DNA of 64,000 bases from Bacillus sp. 123MFChir2 (GCF_000383235.1 NZ_KB910925.1:1-64000); one strand, 5' to 3'. Numbered from the stretch's first letter, positions 24,881 to 34,046 are shown. Made by a program: numbers and translations. The notes: generated from the letters alone by a model not told the origin.

Positions 24881-26830
24881 TTATAAACCTTCTGGGTTTA
24901 CAATAAGGACTACCCGTCCGTCACCGAGAATCGTTGCACCTGAAAAATATGTTACGCTGTCAGCAAAAAAGTCTCCTAGCGATTTTAGTACAATTTCCCT
25001 TTGACCAATAATCATATTTACAAACAATCCATAACTACGATGTGAATTACGAACAATTAACACTGGAACCATTTGTCCCTCATACGCGTCTAAAGCTTCT
25101 TCTAATGTCTTCTCGCCGAAAATAACACTTAAATGCTTTACTTCAATAATTTGATCACGATAATTCAAAACATCTTTTCCTTGCAGTGTTTGAATATCTT
25201 CTTTTTTCACACGAATTGCTTCAACGATATTTCCAAGTGGTACGGCATAACGTGTTTCATTTGTTTGAACGAGCATAGATTGAATAATGGAAAGTGTTAA
25301 TGGAAGCTCAATACGGAACTTACTTCCTTTTCCTTCTTCTGATTCAATGATTACATGTCCTCCCAAACTACTAATTGTATGTTTCACAACATCTAGCCCT
25401 ACACCGCGGCCGGATAAATCAGAAACAACTTCCGCTGTACTAAATCCCGGTGCAAGAATAAGATCGTACACTTCACGATCTGTTAGCTTACTTGCTTCTG
25501 CTTCTGTCACAACACCGTTTTGAATCGCCTTTTTCAAGACTCTTCCTTTATTAATACCATTACCATCATCAGAAATTTGAATGACAACATGATTACCACT
25601 ATGAAATGCCGCAAGTTTAATTGTTCCTGTTTCACTCTTTCCTACACTACGTCTTACATCAACGGTTTCAATACCATGGTCGATTGCATTACGGATAATA
25701 TGTACAAGCGGGTCTCCAATTTCATCGATAACAATCTTATCAACTTCGGTTTCTTCACCAGTAATTTGCAAATCTATTTTCTTACCAAGATCTTTTGCAA
25801 CCATACGAACCATACGTGGAAAACGATTAAAAGCTGTTTCAATTGGAACCATACGCATATTTAATAAAACATTTTGGATGTCCTTTGAAATATCTCCCAA
25901 TCGGTTCAAATGTTCAATTAATTCTTTGTTTTGAATCGCTTCCGCCAATTCATCAATTCTTCCGCGTTCAATAACACTTTCTTCAAACATATTCATTAAA
26001 CGCTCAATTTTTTCTAATTGCACACGTATCGAACGGTTTTCAACTTTTACATTCTTATTTTTTGCTTGTGACTTAGTAGATTCCTTTACTGGTGATTGTT
26101 GCGAAGTCGCTAACTGTTTTTCACTTTTTAAGACGGATTGCTTTTCTTCTTTTTGTACCTCTAATTTATTGATTTCTACGTGCTCAATTTCAGATACACT
26201 ACGTACAGCTTGTTGAATTTCATCTTCACTAGATTTGGTTTTTATATGCACAGTGAATTCAAAATCAAAGACGTCTAATTCAATTTCCTCTACAGTTGGT
26301 ACTGTTTTTGTAATTTCCCCAATGTTTTGCAATGCTTCTATACACATAATTGCTCGTACTGCTTTTAACATTGCCTGCTGCTGAACAGAAATATGCACAG
26401 CATACATCACATCATCTGAATTTTCTTCATTTTCTATCTGTTCTACAGCTTGCTCAGCATGAAGCAATGCTTCTAATTTTTGCTTTGTACTAGCGACATG
26501 AATATTCCCCATACCACCTTGTTGTACATCTGCAACCATTTTCTCTAAATTATCAATACATTCAAAGATGACATCAATAATATCTGCATTTACCGCTATA
26601 TTACCATGACGAATTTCGTCTAATACGTTTTCCATTTTATGCGTTAAATCTGCCATCTCTGTAAATCCCATACTAGCTGACATCCCTTTAAACGTATGAG
26701 CAGAACGGAAAATCTCACTGACAACTTCCATATCTTCTGGATTTTGTTCTAATGTGAGCACATTTTCATTTAACGCCTGTAAATGTTCTTCTGACTCTTC
26801 AAAAAAAATGCTTAATAAGTCTGTTTGCAT
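24881..26830 (-). CDS. cheA: Chemotaxis histidine kinase CheA
   Basis: CheA phosphorylates CheY and CheV in response to receptors. The HPt domain has the phospho-accepting His45 in FRSAHTFKGM. A P2-like region covers about 145-230. After a linker, the dimerisation and ATPase domains show NAIDHGIE, SDDGNGIN and GRGVGLDVV. A C-terminal CheW-like domain begins near residue 510 (RYAVPLGNIVEAIRV). Length 649 fits. It lies downstream of cheY but behind a hairpin with a T run, so it may be partly uncoupled from cheY. Confidence 0.96.
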   Translation of the reverse strand: MQTDLLSIFFEESEEHLQALNENVLTLEQNPEDMEVVSEIFRSAHTFKGMSASMGFTEMADLTHKMENVLDEIRHGNIAVNADIIDVIFECIDNLEKMVADVQQGGMGNIHVASTKQKLEALLHAEQAVEQIENEENSDDVMYAVHISVQQQAMLKAVRAIMCIEALQNIGEITKTVPTVEEIELDVFDFEFTVHIKTKSSEDEIQQAVRSVSEIEHVEINKLEVQKEEKQSVLKSEKQLATSQQSPVKESTKSQAKNKNVKVENRSIRVQLEKIERLMNMFEESVIERGRIDELAEAIQNKELIEHLNRLGDISKDIQNVLLNMRMVPIETAFNRFPRMVRMVAKDLGKKIDLQITGEETEVDKIVIDEIGDPLVHIIRNAIDHGIETVDVRRSVGKSETGTIKLAAFHSGNHVVIQISDDGNGINKGRVLKKAIQNGVVTEAEASKLTDREVYDLILAPGFSTAEVVSDLSGRGVGLDVVKHTISSLGGHVIIESEEGKGSKFRIELPLTLSIIQSMLVQTNETRYAVPLGNIVEAIRVKKEDIQTLQGKDVLNYRDQIIEVKHLSVIFGEKTLEEALDAYEGQMVPVLIVRNSHRSYGLFVNMIIGQREIVLKSLGDFFADSVTYFSGATILGDGRVVLIVNPEGL

Positions 26831-26917
26831 ATCAATCCCCTACCTGTCCGTCCTGTAAACCTATTATTCATGTATAACAATTTAATGGTTCATAAACTAA
26901 TAGAAAGGATACAAAAA

Positions 26918-26975
26918 GGAGGTACCCTTTCCCTTACATATACAGTCCTACACTTATGTGTTCATTGGTACCTCC
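26918..26975 (-). terminator. Terminator-like hairpin between cheY and cheA with a three-codon ORF
   Basis: On the minus strand GGAGGTACC pairs with GGTACCTCC and is followed by TTTTTG. The 5' arm contains AGGAGG, a consensus ribosome binding site, five bases ahead of ATG AAC ACA TAA. A ribosome bound there would occupy the stem arm, so translation and termination could compete. Confidence 0.65.
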
Positions 26976-26990
26976 TAATTGGTATGTATG

Positions 26991-27359
26991 TTAACTTGTT
27001 ACTACTTTTGTTAATGCTTCAATAACACGATCAGCTTGGAACGGTTTCACAATAAAATCTTTTGCTCCACTTTTAATTGCATCTAATACCATACCTTGTT
27101 GTCCCATAGCAGAACAAATAACAACCTTGGCATTTGCGTCAATTTTGATAATTTCCTTTAACGCCTCTAATCCATCCATTTCTGGCATTGTAATATCAAG
27201 TGTTACGATGTCTGGTTGCAACTCTTTATATTTTTGAATTGCTTCAATTCCATTTTCCGCCTCACCAATTATTTCAAAATCAGAATTACTTTGTAATAAA
27301 TTTTTAATCATCGTTCTCATAAATACTGCATCATCTACCACTAAAATTTTGTGTGCCAT
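26991..27359 (-). CDS. cheY: Chemotaxis response regulator CheY
   Basis: A single receiver domain of 122 residues with acidic pair D9/D10, phospho-acceptor D55 (IVTLDITMPEMDG), S83 in place of the usual threonine and K105 in VKPF. CheY-P binds the switch to alter rotation. It is the first chemotaxis gene after motB, with a 183-bp AT-rich gap that probably holds its promoter. GAAGGAGAG precedes the ATG. Confidence 0.95.
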   Translation of the reverse strand: MAHKILVVDDAVFMRTMIKNLLQSNSDFEIIGEAENGIEAIQKYKELQPDIVTLDITMPEMDGLEALKEIIKIDANAKVVICSAMGQQGMVLDAIKSGAKDFIVKPFQADRVIEALTKVVTS

Positions 27360-27542
27360 GTTAATAATTCTCTCCTTCTATTTATAAAGATATCTTAATA
27401 TTAAATGTCCTTATTTCTAATTCATTATACAAAAAATAACGACACATTTTAAATATTTTTTTTTAGAATGCTCATATTTTTATATTTTTTTTTAAAATTA
27501 CACGAAAATAAGAATAAAAATAGAACATTTTACTACATAATA
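27360..27542 (-). promoter_or_regulatory. Probable cheY promoter region
   Basis: A consensus TATAAT occurs about 65 bp before the cheY ATG, in TTTTTTGTATAATGAATTAG. The matching -35 is poor (TTAAAA at 17 bp). Poly-A and poly-T tracts lie further upstream. No terminator for motB was identified in this AT-rich gap. Confidence 0.4.
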
Positions 27543-28220
27543 TTACAACTCTTTAATGTAAATTACAACACGGCGGTTTTTTTGCCAATTATTTGGAGAG
27601 TCGTTTTCAGCAACTGGTTTCGTATCCGCATACCCAACTGCCGCTAAACGTGATGGTGTAACTCCATAGTCTTCTATTAGTAAATGGATCATATTTGCAG
27701 CACGTGCAGATGATAGCTCCCAATTAGAGGGAAATTTCTCGTTATGAATTGGTCTATTATCCGTATGACCTTCTACAACAATTGGATTTGGAATAGATTG
27801 AAAGAATCCAACTAACTGACCTACAATTCCTCTTGCTTCTTCCTTAATTACAGCATCTCCCGTATCAAACAATAAGTTATCAACAATAACAATACTTACA
27901 CCTGTATCTTCTCGATACACATTGACGTCTCTAATACCTTGATTTGTTACATACGCACTTAACTTTTTATACAACTCATCTAACGTTTTTTTTGAATTTA
28001 TCTTTTCTTTATTTTTATCATGTGAAATATCAGGTATTGTGTTTTGGACTACCTGTTCTTTCTCATTCTCATTATTAAATGTTTCTAGCATTTTCGAGAA
28101 TTTCCCTACATCTGTTTTTGATGTCGCAACTAATAATACAAAAAAGGTAAGCAATAGCATCGTTAAATCTGTAAAAGTCGTCATCCATCTTGGCGAGCCT
28201 TTTTGTAGTCTTTTTATCAT
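27543..28220 (-). CDS. motB: Flagellar stator protein MotB
   Basis: MotB anchors the stator to peptidoglycan. The single membrane helix carries the ion-binding aspartate (FTDLTMLLLTFFVLLVAT). The C-terminal OmpA-like peptidoglycan-binding domain is clear (VEGHTDNRP, NWELSSARAANMIHLL). At 225 residues it is shorter than B. subtilis MotB, mainly in the linker. Proton or sodium coupling cannot be decided from the sequence. It starts 16 bp after motA. Confidence 0.94.
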   Translation of the reverse strand: MIKRLQKGSPRWMTTFTDLTMLLLTFFVLLVATSKTDVGKFSKMLETFNNENEKEQVVQNTIPDISHDKNKEKINSKKTLDELYKKLSAYVTNQGIRDVNVYREDTGVSIVIVDNLLFDTGDAVIKEEARGIVGQLVGFFQSIPNPIVVEGHTDNRPIHNEKFPSNWELSSARAANMIHLLIEDYGVTPSRLAAVGYADTKPVAENDSPNNWQKNRRVVIYIKEL

Positions 28221-28236
28221 TATACCACCCCTAAAA

Positions 28237-29043
28237 CTAAGCTACTTTTTTCACCTTATTTTCATAAACAAATGCATCAAGTTTTAATTTTAGTTTAGAA
28301 GGAATTTGACCGCAATATAGTTCTGAAATGGCTTCAATAACAAATTTCTTTTCAAAATATATATCTTCAATACCACGATACATTTTTTCCGCGAGTGGTA
28401 TAAACACTAAGTTTGCAAGAACAGAACCGTATAGTGTCGTTAACATCGCCACTGCCATACCAGTACCAATTTTTGAAGTATCTTGTAAGTTTTGCAGCAT
28501 AAGAATAAGTCCAATTAACGTCCCAATCATTCCCCAAGATGGCGCAAAATCACCAACTTTATCAAGTAATATAGCGCCCTTTTTCAATTCATTTATTTCT
28601 GTCTCAATGTCGCGTTCTAGCACTTCTTTCAACTCTTCTTCATCGTACCCACTAAGCATTAAACGAATGCCTTTTTGAATAAAGGGATTATCAATTTTTT
28701 CTCCATCTTCCTCTAATGATAGCAGTCCATGCTTTTTTGATTTTTTTGAAAAATCGACGAATAAATCGGCTAATTGTTCCAAATTATCTTCTTTTCTATT
28801 TAACACATAAAAAATACTTTTTGTGTGTTTTTTGATCTCACTGAAACGATATGCAACAATAACAGTTGCGATTGTTCCACCTAATACGATAAAAATTGAA
28901 GAAATGTCTAGAAAATTTTTAAATCCTTTCACCCCGCCTCCCTCGAGCATAATAGCGCCAGCAATAAGTACAAATCCAATTATTATACCAAATGGACTGG
29001 AAATATCAAATCTTCTTGTTCTTTGTTTTCGGACAATTTTCAT
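28237..29043 (-). CDS. motA: Flagellar stator protein MotA
   Basis: MotA is the torque-generating stator subunit. Four membrane segments are seen, including PFGIIIGFVLIAGAIMLEGG and the C-terminal pair GMIGTLIGLILML and AVAMLTTLYGSVLANLVF. The cytoplasmic loop has the charged region that touches FliG. MKIVRKQ is the likely start, with GGGGAGG 8 nt upstream; the longer frame extends into a bcr1-like repeat and is not supported. This gives 268 residues, the usual size. Confidence 0.95.
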   Translation of the reverse strand: MKIVRKQRTRRFDISSPFGIIIGFVLIAGAIMLEGGGVKGFKNFLDISSIFIVLGGTIATVIVAYRFSEIKKHTKSIFYVLNRKEDNLEQLADLFVDFSKKSKKHGLLSLEEDGEKIDNPFIQKGIRLMLSGYDEEELKEVLERDIETEINELKKGAILLDKVGDFAPSWGMIGTLIGLILMLQNLQDTSKIGTGMAVAMLTTLYGSVLANLVFIPLAEKMYRGIEDIYFEKKFVIEAISELYCGQIPSKLKLKLDAFVYENKVKKVA

Positions 29044-29087
29044 ATCACTATCCTCCCCTTCATTTTCTATGAGAATAACAACTTCAT

Positions 29088-29275
29088 TTATATATAGATG
29101 CAAATTGAAAAACTAACATAAAAACCCGTTTTTTTTTCGGTGGGCGAGAGCGTCTGGCCATGAGTAGAAGCGGTCAGTACCTATTTCTGCTACATGCGAT
29201 GTTAAAGTAACAGGTTACTTTTTGCCTGTCATAGAAGCGACTAGTATGTTGGAAAGTCAAGTTGGATATATATTG
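29088..29275 (-). repeat. bcr1-like repeat directly upstream of motA
   Basis: Oriented like motA. The core reads GACCGCTTCTACTCATGGCC and CTCTCGCCCACC on the minus strand, with end TTTTTCAATTTGCATCTATA. It ends about 45 bp before the motA start codon and fills most of the space to the divergent gene at 29,388, so it either lies in the motA leader or provides part of its promoter. Confidence 0.8.
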
Positions 29276-29387
29276 CCTCTTCCATACTTCTCTATTATAC
29301 TTTTTAAATCCATATATAACAATGTATGCATAAAATTGACACATTCTACTTTCTTATTAAGATTAAAATATACGGAGGCGAATTAAT

Positions 29388-29990
29388 ATGGAATATAATA
29401 TCTTAAAAGTAATTGCACTAGCAGAAAAACTAAAATATGAAATGCGGCACAGTTGGCTTTCTAACGGCCGTCAAGAGAGTGTAGCAGAGCATACATGGCG
29501 GATGTCGCTCATGGCTATCCTCGTCCAACCTTATTTAGATAAAAAAGTGAATATCGAAAAGTTGCTTAAGATGGTCATTATTCACGATTTAGTCGAAGCT
29601 GAAGCTGGTGATATCCCTGCATTCGATACGATGAATAGTGAGGAATTACAACGAAAAAAACAAGAAAACGAACAACAAGCAATCCGAAATATTAAACATA
29701 CACTGCCAGGTCCACTTGGGGAAGAATTATATGAACTATGGATGGAGTTTGAAGAAAAAGAAACGTATGAAGCAAAAGTAGCAAATGCTCTCGACAAACT
29801 AGAAGTGAAAATTCAGCATAATGAAGCAGATATCGATACGTGGCTTCCAATTGAACATAAAATGACATTCCAAGTTGCCCAGCATACAGATTTTGATTCT
29901 TTCTTATCAAAGCTGCAAAAAATTATTGAAAAAGAAGGCGAACAAAAATTAGTTGCTGCTGGGATTGATGTTGAGGCTTGTAAGCAGTAA
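29388..29990 (+). CDS. HD-domain 5'-deoxynucleotidase-like protein (YfbR/HDDC2 type)
   Basis: The HD-phosphohydrolase metal site is present: H in ESVAEHTWRMSL, HD in IIHDLVEAEAGDIPAFD and D near NALDKLEVKIQH. YfbR-type proteins dephosphorylate deoxynucleoside monophosphates; the match is by motif and length (200). A ribosome binding site GGAGGCG is 9 nt upstream. TTGACA at 29,336 may be its -35. It is monocistronic, ended by a shared terminator with the convergent nitroreductase gene. Confidence 0.8.
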   Translation: MEYNILKVIALAEKLKYEMRHSWLSNGRQESVAEHTWRMSLMAILVQPYLDKKVNIEKLLKMVIIHDLVEAEAGDIPAFDTMNSEELQRKKQENEQQAIRNIKHTLPGPLGEELYELWMEFEEKETYEAKVANALDKLEVKIQHNEADIDTWLPIEHKMTFQVAQHTDFDSFLSKLQKIIEKEGEQKLVAAGIDVEACKQ

Positions 29991-30038
29991 AAACTTGTAC
30001 AATAAATATTTTAAAGACCTTTTTTTCATCATGCAAAA

Positions 30039-30066
30039 AAGCAAACCTGTTTGAACAGATTTGCTT
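30039..30066. terminator. Bidirectional terminator
   Basis: AAGCAAACCTGT and ACAGATTTGCTT form an 11-bp stem with one mismatch and a four-base loop, flanked by A and T runs, between two convergent genes. Confidence 0.75.
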
Positions 30067-30074
30067 TTTCTACA

Positions 30075-30809
30075 TTATTTTTGATTAAATCCCTTTTTAA
30101 TCAAAAACTCTTTCATATGTAGGCGTTTTTCCTGTGACATAAACGTACTCATTGATCCCGTCCATGTTACATCCTTTTGATTTGTCAATCTTTCCTTATA
30201 ATATTCATTAGTCGTACAATCATATTCATCTAGTAGTTCGCTATATTTCTCTTCATCATATGCGTTTTCATGTAGGATCGCTCCAACTGGTAGGCGTGGT
30301 TTTACCCCATGCTTTTCATCTGGTACACCAACTGTCATTCCAAAGACTGGGTACACGTTATCCGGCAAATGTAGTAATTCACTTACTTGTTCTGGGTTGT
30401 TACGAATTCCCCCAATATAACAAATACCATATCCAAGAGATTCAGCGGCAAGCGCTAAATTTTGAGCAAAGAGAGACACATCTACCGTTGCCACAATGAA
30501 ATTTTCTGTAGTATCAGATTTAATTTCTGTTCCATGCTTCTCACACGCAACTTCTAACCGCTTTAAATCCGCACAGCAAACAAAGAATGCCGCGCAACTT
30601 TTCACGTGACGATTTCCAGATAGCTCTGCTAATTGCTCTTTCAGCATTTCATCTGTTACATATACAACTGAATAGGCTTGCACAAAATGTGATGATGCTG
30701 CATGCTGTGCTGCTCCAATCATTCTTTCAATTATATTCTTTGGAATGGGCTCTTTCTTATATTTTCGTACTGATACGTGTTGTTCCATTGTATGTATTAT
30801 TTCATTCAC
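30075..30809 (-). CDS. Nitroreductase-family NAD(P)H-dependent flavin oxidoreductase (NfsA-like)
   Basis: The N-terminus HVSVRKYKKEPIPKNIIERM is the FMN-binding signature of the family. Further features are ASSHFVQAYSVVYV and the glycine segment SLGYGICYIGGIRNNPEQV. C-terminal NfsA-type residues (GVKPRLPVGAILHENAY) suggest the NADPH group that reduces nitro compounds and quinones. Length 244 is typical. The physiological substrate cannot be read from the sequence. Confidence 0.88.
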   Translation of the reverse strand: MNEIIHTMEQHVSVRKYKKEPIPKNIIERMIGAAQHAASSHFVQAYSVVYVTDEMLKEQLAELSGNRHVKSCAAFFVCCADLKRLEVACEKHGTEIKSDTTENFIVATVDVSLFAQNLALAAESLGYGICYIGGIRNNPEQVSELLHLPDNVYPVFGMTVGVPDEKHGVKPRLPVGAILHENAYDEEKYSELLDEYDCTTNEYYKERLTNQKDVTWTGSMSTFMSQEKRLHMKEFLIKKGFNQK

Positions 30810-30871
30810 AATATCCTACCCCCTGTAATCTGAATACTCAATAATTATCACATTTTTTGCAAGATTTCTCA

Positions 30872-31489
30872 TTATATTTGATTCATCAGCCAATACTTCG
30901 TAATTGCTACATACTCTCTAACATTAGATTGAATGATAATAGGCTTTGGTGTTCTTGCTGACAATCCCTCTAGCTGCAAACCCTGTTTTTCAGCAATTTT
31001 TTTTGCACGGTACATATGAAAATCATTCGTTACAATGATTCCCTTCTTCTTATTTTGTGGAATAAGAGATTTTGAGAATTTTATGTTCTCATCTGTATTC
31101 GTTGAACGATCTTCCATTGTAATTCGCTCTTCCTGAATTCCCTCTTCCATCAATCCACGTTTCATAGCCAAAGCTTCGGAAATATCCTCTCCTTTTCCTT
31201 TCCCCCCAGACACAATTACAGTTGTTTGTGAATGTGTTTTTAAATATTCAGCTGCTTTATCAATACGATATTGCAATGAATAAGAAGGTTTTGTTCCTTT
31301 CACGCGAGCACCAAGTACAATCATATAATCTGCATCATTTGGTGCTTCCATATGACCATGCTTATAAATAATATATTGTAAAAAACTCATATAAACTGCA
31401 GTAATTATAATGAAAATAAAACAATACTTTTTAAATCTCTTTCTTTTTAACATCCTATAAATTCTCCTATTTCCCATTTTTTTCATCAT
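30872..31489 (-). CDS. YdcF/SanA-like DUF218 membrane protein
   Basis: An N-terminal membrane helix (YCFIFIIITAVYMSFLQYII) precedes an extracytoplasmic DUF218 domain with ADYMIVLGARVKGTKPSYSL, VIVSGGKGKGEDISEA and IIVTNDFHMYRA. Members of this family act near envelope polysaccharide metabolism; the reaction is not established. Length 205. GGGAAG precedes a double ATG. It is likely monocistronic. Confidence 0.85.
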   Translation of the reverse strand: MMKKMGNRRIYRMLKRKRFKKYCFIFIIITAVYMSFLQYIIYKHGHMEAPNDADYMIVLGARVKGTKPSYSLQYRIDKAAEYLKTHSQTTVIVSGGKGKGEDISEALAMKRGLMEEGIQEERITMEDRSTNTDENIKFSKSLIPQNKKKGIIVTNDFHMYRAKKIAEKQGLQLEGLSARTPKPIIIQSNVREYVAITKYWLMNQI

Positions 31490-31588
31490 AATATTCTTCC
31501 CATTACTTGTATAGCTTTATTTTCCATTTGAAGATAGTTTACCCTTTAAAAGTAATATTTGTACGACTCCCTATATAACAAGAAAAAA

Positions 31589-31609
31589 TCCCCTTAACAG
31601 TTAAGGGGA
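31589..31609 (-). terminator. Terminator after the MATE gene
   Basis: TCCCCTTAA, a three-base loop and TTAAGGGGA are followed on the minus strand by TTTTTTC, 9 bp after the stop codon. Confidence 0.9.
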
Positions 31610-31617
31610 CTTCATCA

Positions 31618-32970
31618 CTATATATGTTTTTCTTCCAACACGCGTATAGAAACTGGATGTGAAAAATGATTCATCACAAATACAGCGCACGCTGTTAATA
31701 GCTCCGCAACAGGCATTACAAGCCATATTCCATTTACACCAAATAATTTTGGCATCACCCACAGAAGAGGGATGATAAGCAACAACCCGCGGCTTAAAAT
31801 AATTAAAACAGCTTTTTTTGTTTTTCTTACAGATTGAAAATATTCTCCGTACACGATGTTATAACCTAAAAATACGTATTGCGTGAAGAATAAGCTAATC
31901 CCTATTACCGTCATATTTAATAATTCTTCAGATTGAACGTCAAATAAATCGATAAGATATTTCCCAAACAATACACCAATCAGTGTTGCGATAACACCAA
32001 GTACAACGGCTGTTTTCACCGCAATCTGTAGCCCTTGTTTCAACCTTTCCGTTAAGTTTGCACCATAATGGAAGCTCGCGATCGGTTGCAGTGCTGCCCC
32101 AACGCCAAAGAATAAAAGTAACGTCATAGCGTGAATACTGTTTATCATCGCATATGATGCAACGCCTTGCTCACCAACGTACTGAATAAAAGTATTATTA
32201 AAAGCAATTGTTACAATTGCCACCGTAACCTCTGTCGTGAAACTCGGAAATCCAATAATCATAATTTGCTTTACAGTCGACCATTCTAAATGTAATTTCG
32301 ACCATTTTAAAATACTGTTTTTTCTAAAGAAATGACTTAGTAACACCAGAAATCCGATTGCTGCAGATAAAATCGTAGCAGATGCTGATCCAGTTACACC
32401 CCATCCTAAAATGAAGATAAAGATATAATTAAATACAATGTTTAATACCGCCGTTATAATCAGACCGGCCATAGCTAAATTGGGATTTCCATCATTCCGT
32501 ATAAATGTACTCAATACATTTTCTAACACATATATCATTCCAAATGTGAATAATACGTGTAAATAATCTAATGAATACGGTAAAATTACATCATTTGCAC
32601 CAAATAAGTATGCTATCTCTTCTATTTTCCATAAACAAATCATCATTAACATACCAACAATCACAACAGCTATTGTCATCGATTGTGTGAAAATAGAACG
32701 CGCTCGCTCTATTTTATTTTCTCCTAAAGCGATAGAATACAACGTAGCTCCGCCCATTCCAATCCATAGTGAAATGGAGAAAAAGATAGAAAATGCAGGA
32801 ACAGCAACGTTTACTCCTGCCAACCCGTTCGCTCCGACACCACGGCTTACCATAACTGCATCAATCATAATATTTACCGACATCAGTACCATTCCAAGTA
32901 CAGCCGGAATTAAATAAGAAATAAATAAACTTTTAATTGGTTTTTCTCTTAAATGCTCAGTTGTTTCCAT
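31618..32970 (-). CDS. MATE-family multidrug efflux transporter
   Basis: About 12 membrane helices in two homologous halves; the first has IPAVLGMVLMSVNIMIDAVM with SRGVGANGLAGV, the second FPSFTTEVTVAIVTIAFNNT. These are MatE-domain signatures for Na+- or H+-coupled drug export. METTEHLREKP is the proper start, with GGAG 9 nt upstream, giving 450 residues. A MerR-type promoter lies directly upstream, behind the MerR gene, so the pump is probably induced by a ligand of that regulator. Confidence 0.9.
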   Translation of the reverse strand: METTEHLREKPIKSLFISYLIPAVLGMVLMSVNIMIDAVMVSRGVGANGLAGVNVAVPAFSIFFSISLWIGMGGATLYSIALGENKIERARSIFTQSMTIAVVIVGMLMMICLWKIEEIAYLFGANDVILPYSLDYLHVLFTFGMIYVLENVLSTFIRNDGNPNLAMAGLIITAVLNIVFNYIFIFILGWGVTGSASATILSAAIGFLVLLSHFFRKNSILKWSKLHLEWSTVKQIMIIGFPSFTTEVTVAIVTIAFNNTFIQYVGEQGVASYAMINSIHAMTLLLFFGVGAALQPIASFHYGANLTERLKQGLQIAVKTAVVLGVIATLIGVLFGKYLIDLFDVQSEELLNMTVIGISLFFTQYVFLGYNIVYGEYFQSVRKTKKAVLIILSRGLLLIIPLLWVMPKLFGVNGIWLVMPVAELLTACAVFVMNHFSHPVSIRVLEEKHI

Positions 32971-33002
32971 TATAAAATTCTCCTTTACGACTCTCTGTTC
33001 AC

Positions 33003-33033
33003 ATTGTAAACCTTCAAGTAACTTGAAGGTCAA
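33003..33033 (-). promoter_or_regulatory. MerR-type promoter and operator of the MATE gene
   Basis: TTGACC and TACAAT are separated by 19 bp, the over-long spacing typical of MerR-activated promoters. The spacer is filled by the perfect palindrome CCTTCAAGTAACTTGAAGG (33,011-33,029). This resembles operators of BmrR- and Mta-type regulators. Confidence 0.85.
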
Positions 33034-33056
33034 GAGAGAAGTAAAAAATTAAAATT

Positions 33057-33896
33057 TCACTTTTTTACCACAGGGATTTGAATTTCTGTCACTTGCTCCT
33101 CTTGATTACTCGTTACAGACCAATCAATTAAAGTGAGTTCAATTGCGTCACCACATATTTCATACCCATCCTTCTCAATAGCTAGTAGTAGCCTCTTATA
33201 AGTCTTACCAGTTTCTTCGTATGGTCCATGATGATACGCACACGCATACGTCCCTTCTTCAATCACATTAAAAGTAGTAGCTTGAAACGGCATGTAATCA
33301 AGGAGAATAAATACACTATTGTATGCTTGGAAATCATGTTGTAACAATGCATCTTTTGCTACGGTAACACCGATGTCACCTGAAAATAAACTTTCATCTG
33401 TTTGTTTCATATTTTTTTGAAGTGAATGAATATAATATTCAAACATATCATCCGTTACATTTGTTCCATTTAAAGTGATAGGAAGAGCTGTAATTTTCCG
33501 CTTTGGTATTTTTTTAAAAAACACCGTATCTGCATCTGTTTGTACAGCTTCTTTCATTAAATGAATTTTATGCTTTATTTTGGCTAACGTATATTCAATT
33601 TCCTTTTGTTTTTTCAGTAACATCTCTTCCTGTTTCTCTAATAAATCCAGCGCAAAAGCTGGTGTTCTTTCATCTATATATCGTTTAATTTCTTTTAGCG
33701 GTATATTTAGCTGCCGTAAAAACTTAATCGTATCCAACATTGAAAATTGATCGATTGTATAGTAGCGATAATTTGTTTGTGAATCAACAATCGCTGGATG
33801 AAAGATTCCTTTTTCATCATAGTACCGCAATGTCGATTCAGGAATATTATGCATTTTCGCCATTTCTCCAATTGTAAAACGTTGATTTAATAACAT
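33057..33896 (-). CDS. MerR-family activator with GyrI-like ligand domain
   Basis: The winged helix is at residues 6-75 (FTIGEMAKMHNIPESTLRYY, then DEKGIF). A coiled-coil dimerisation helix follows (about 80-120), then a GyrI/BmrR-like effector domain (about 130-279, EGTYACAYHHGPYEETGKTY). These domains are those of multidrug-sensing MerR regulators. It is transcribed toward the MATE gene and its stop lies 24 bp before that gene's promoter, so local control is very likely. The ligand is unknown. Confidence 0.9.
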   Translation of the reverse strand: MLLNQRFTIGEMAKMHNIPESTLRYYDEKGIFHPAIVDSQTNYRYYTIDQFSMLDTIKFLRQLNIPLKEIKRYIDERTPAFALDLLEKQEEMLLKKQKEIEYTLAKIKHKIHLMKEAVQTDADTVFFKKIPKRKITALPITLNGTNVTDDMFEYYIHSLQKNMKQTDESLFSGDIGVTVAKDALLQHDFQAYNSVFILLDYMPFQATTFNVIEEGTYACAYHHGPYEETGKTYKRLLLAIEKDGYEICGDAIELTLIDWSVTSNQEEQVTEIQIPVVKK

Positions 33897-34046
33897 ATTT
33901 ATTTCTCCGTTCGTTTCAAATTCATTAACCTAATCACACTTTTTATATTGTCCCTTTACCTCGTTCATAACAGTTTCGCTTTATTCTCGCTCTCTATAAA
34001 ATAGCAAGTATACTATATGTACTCTTTATAATAAATAATAAACTGA

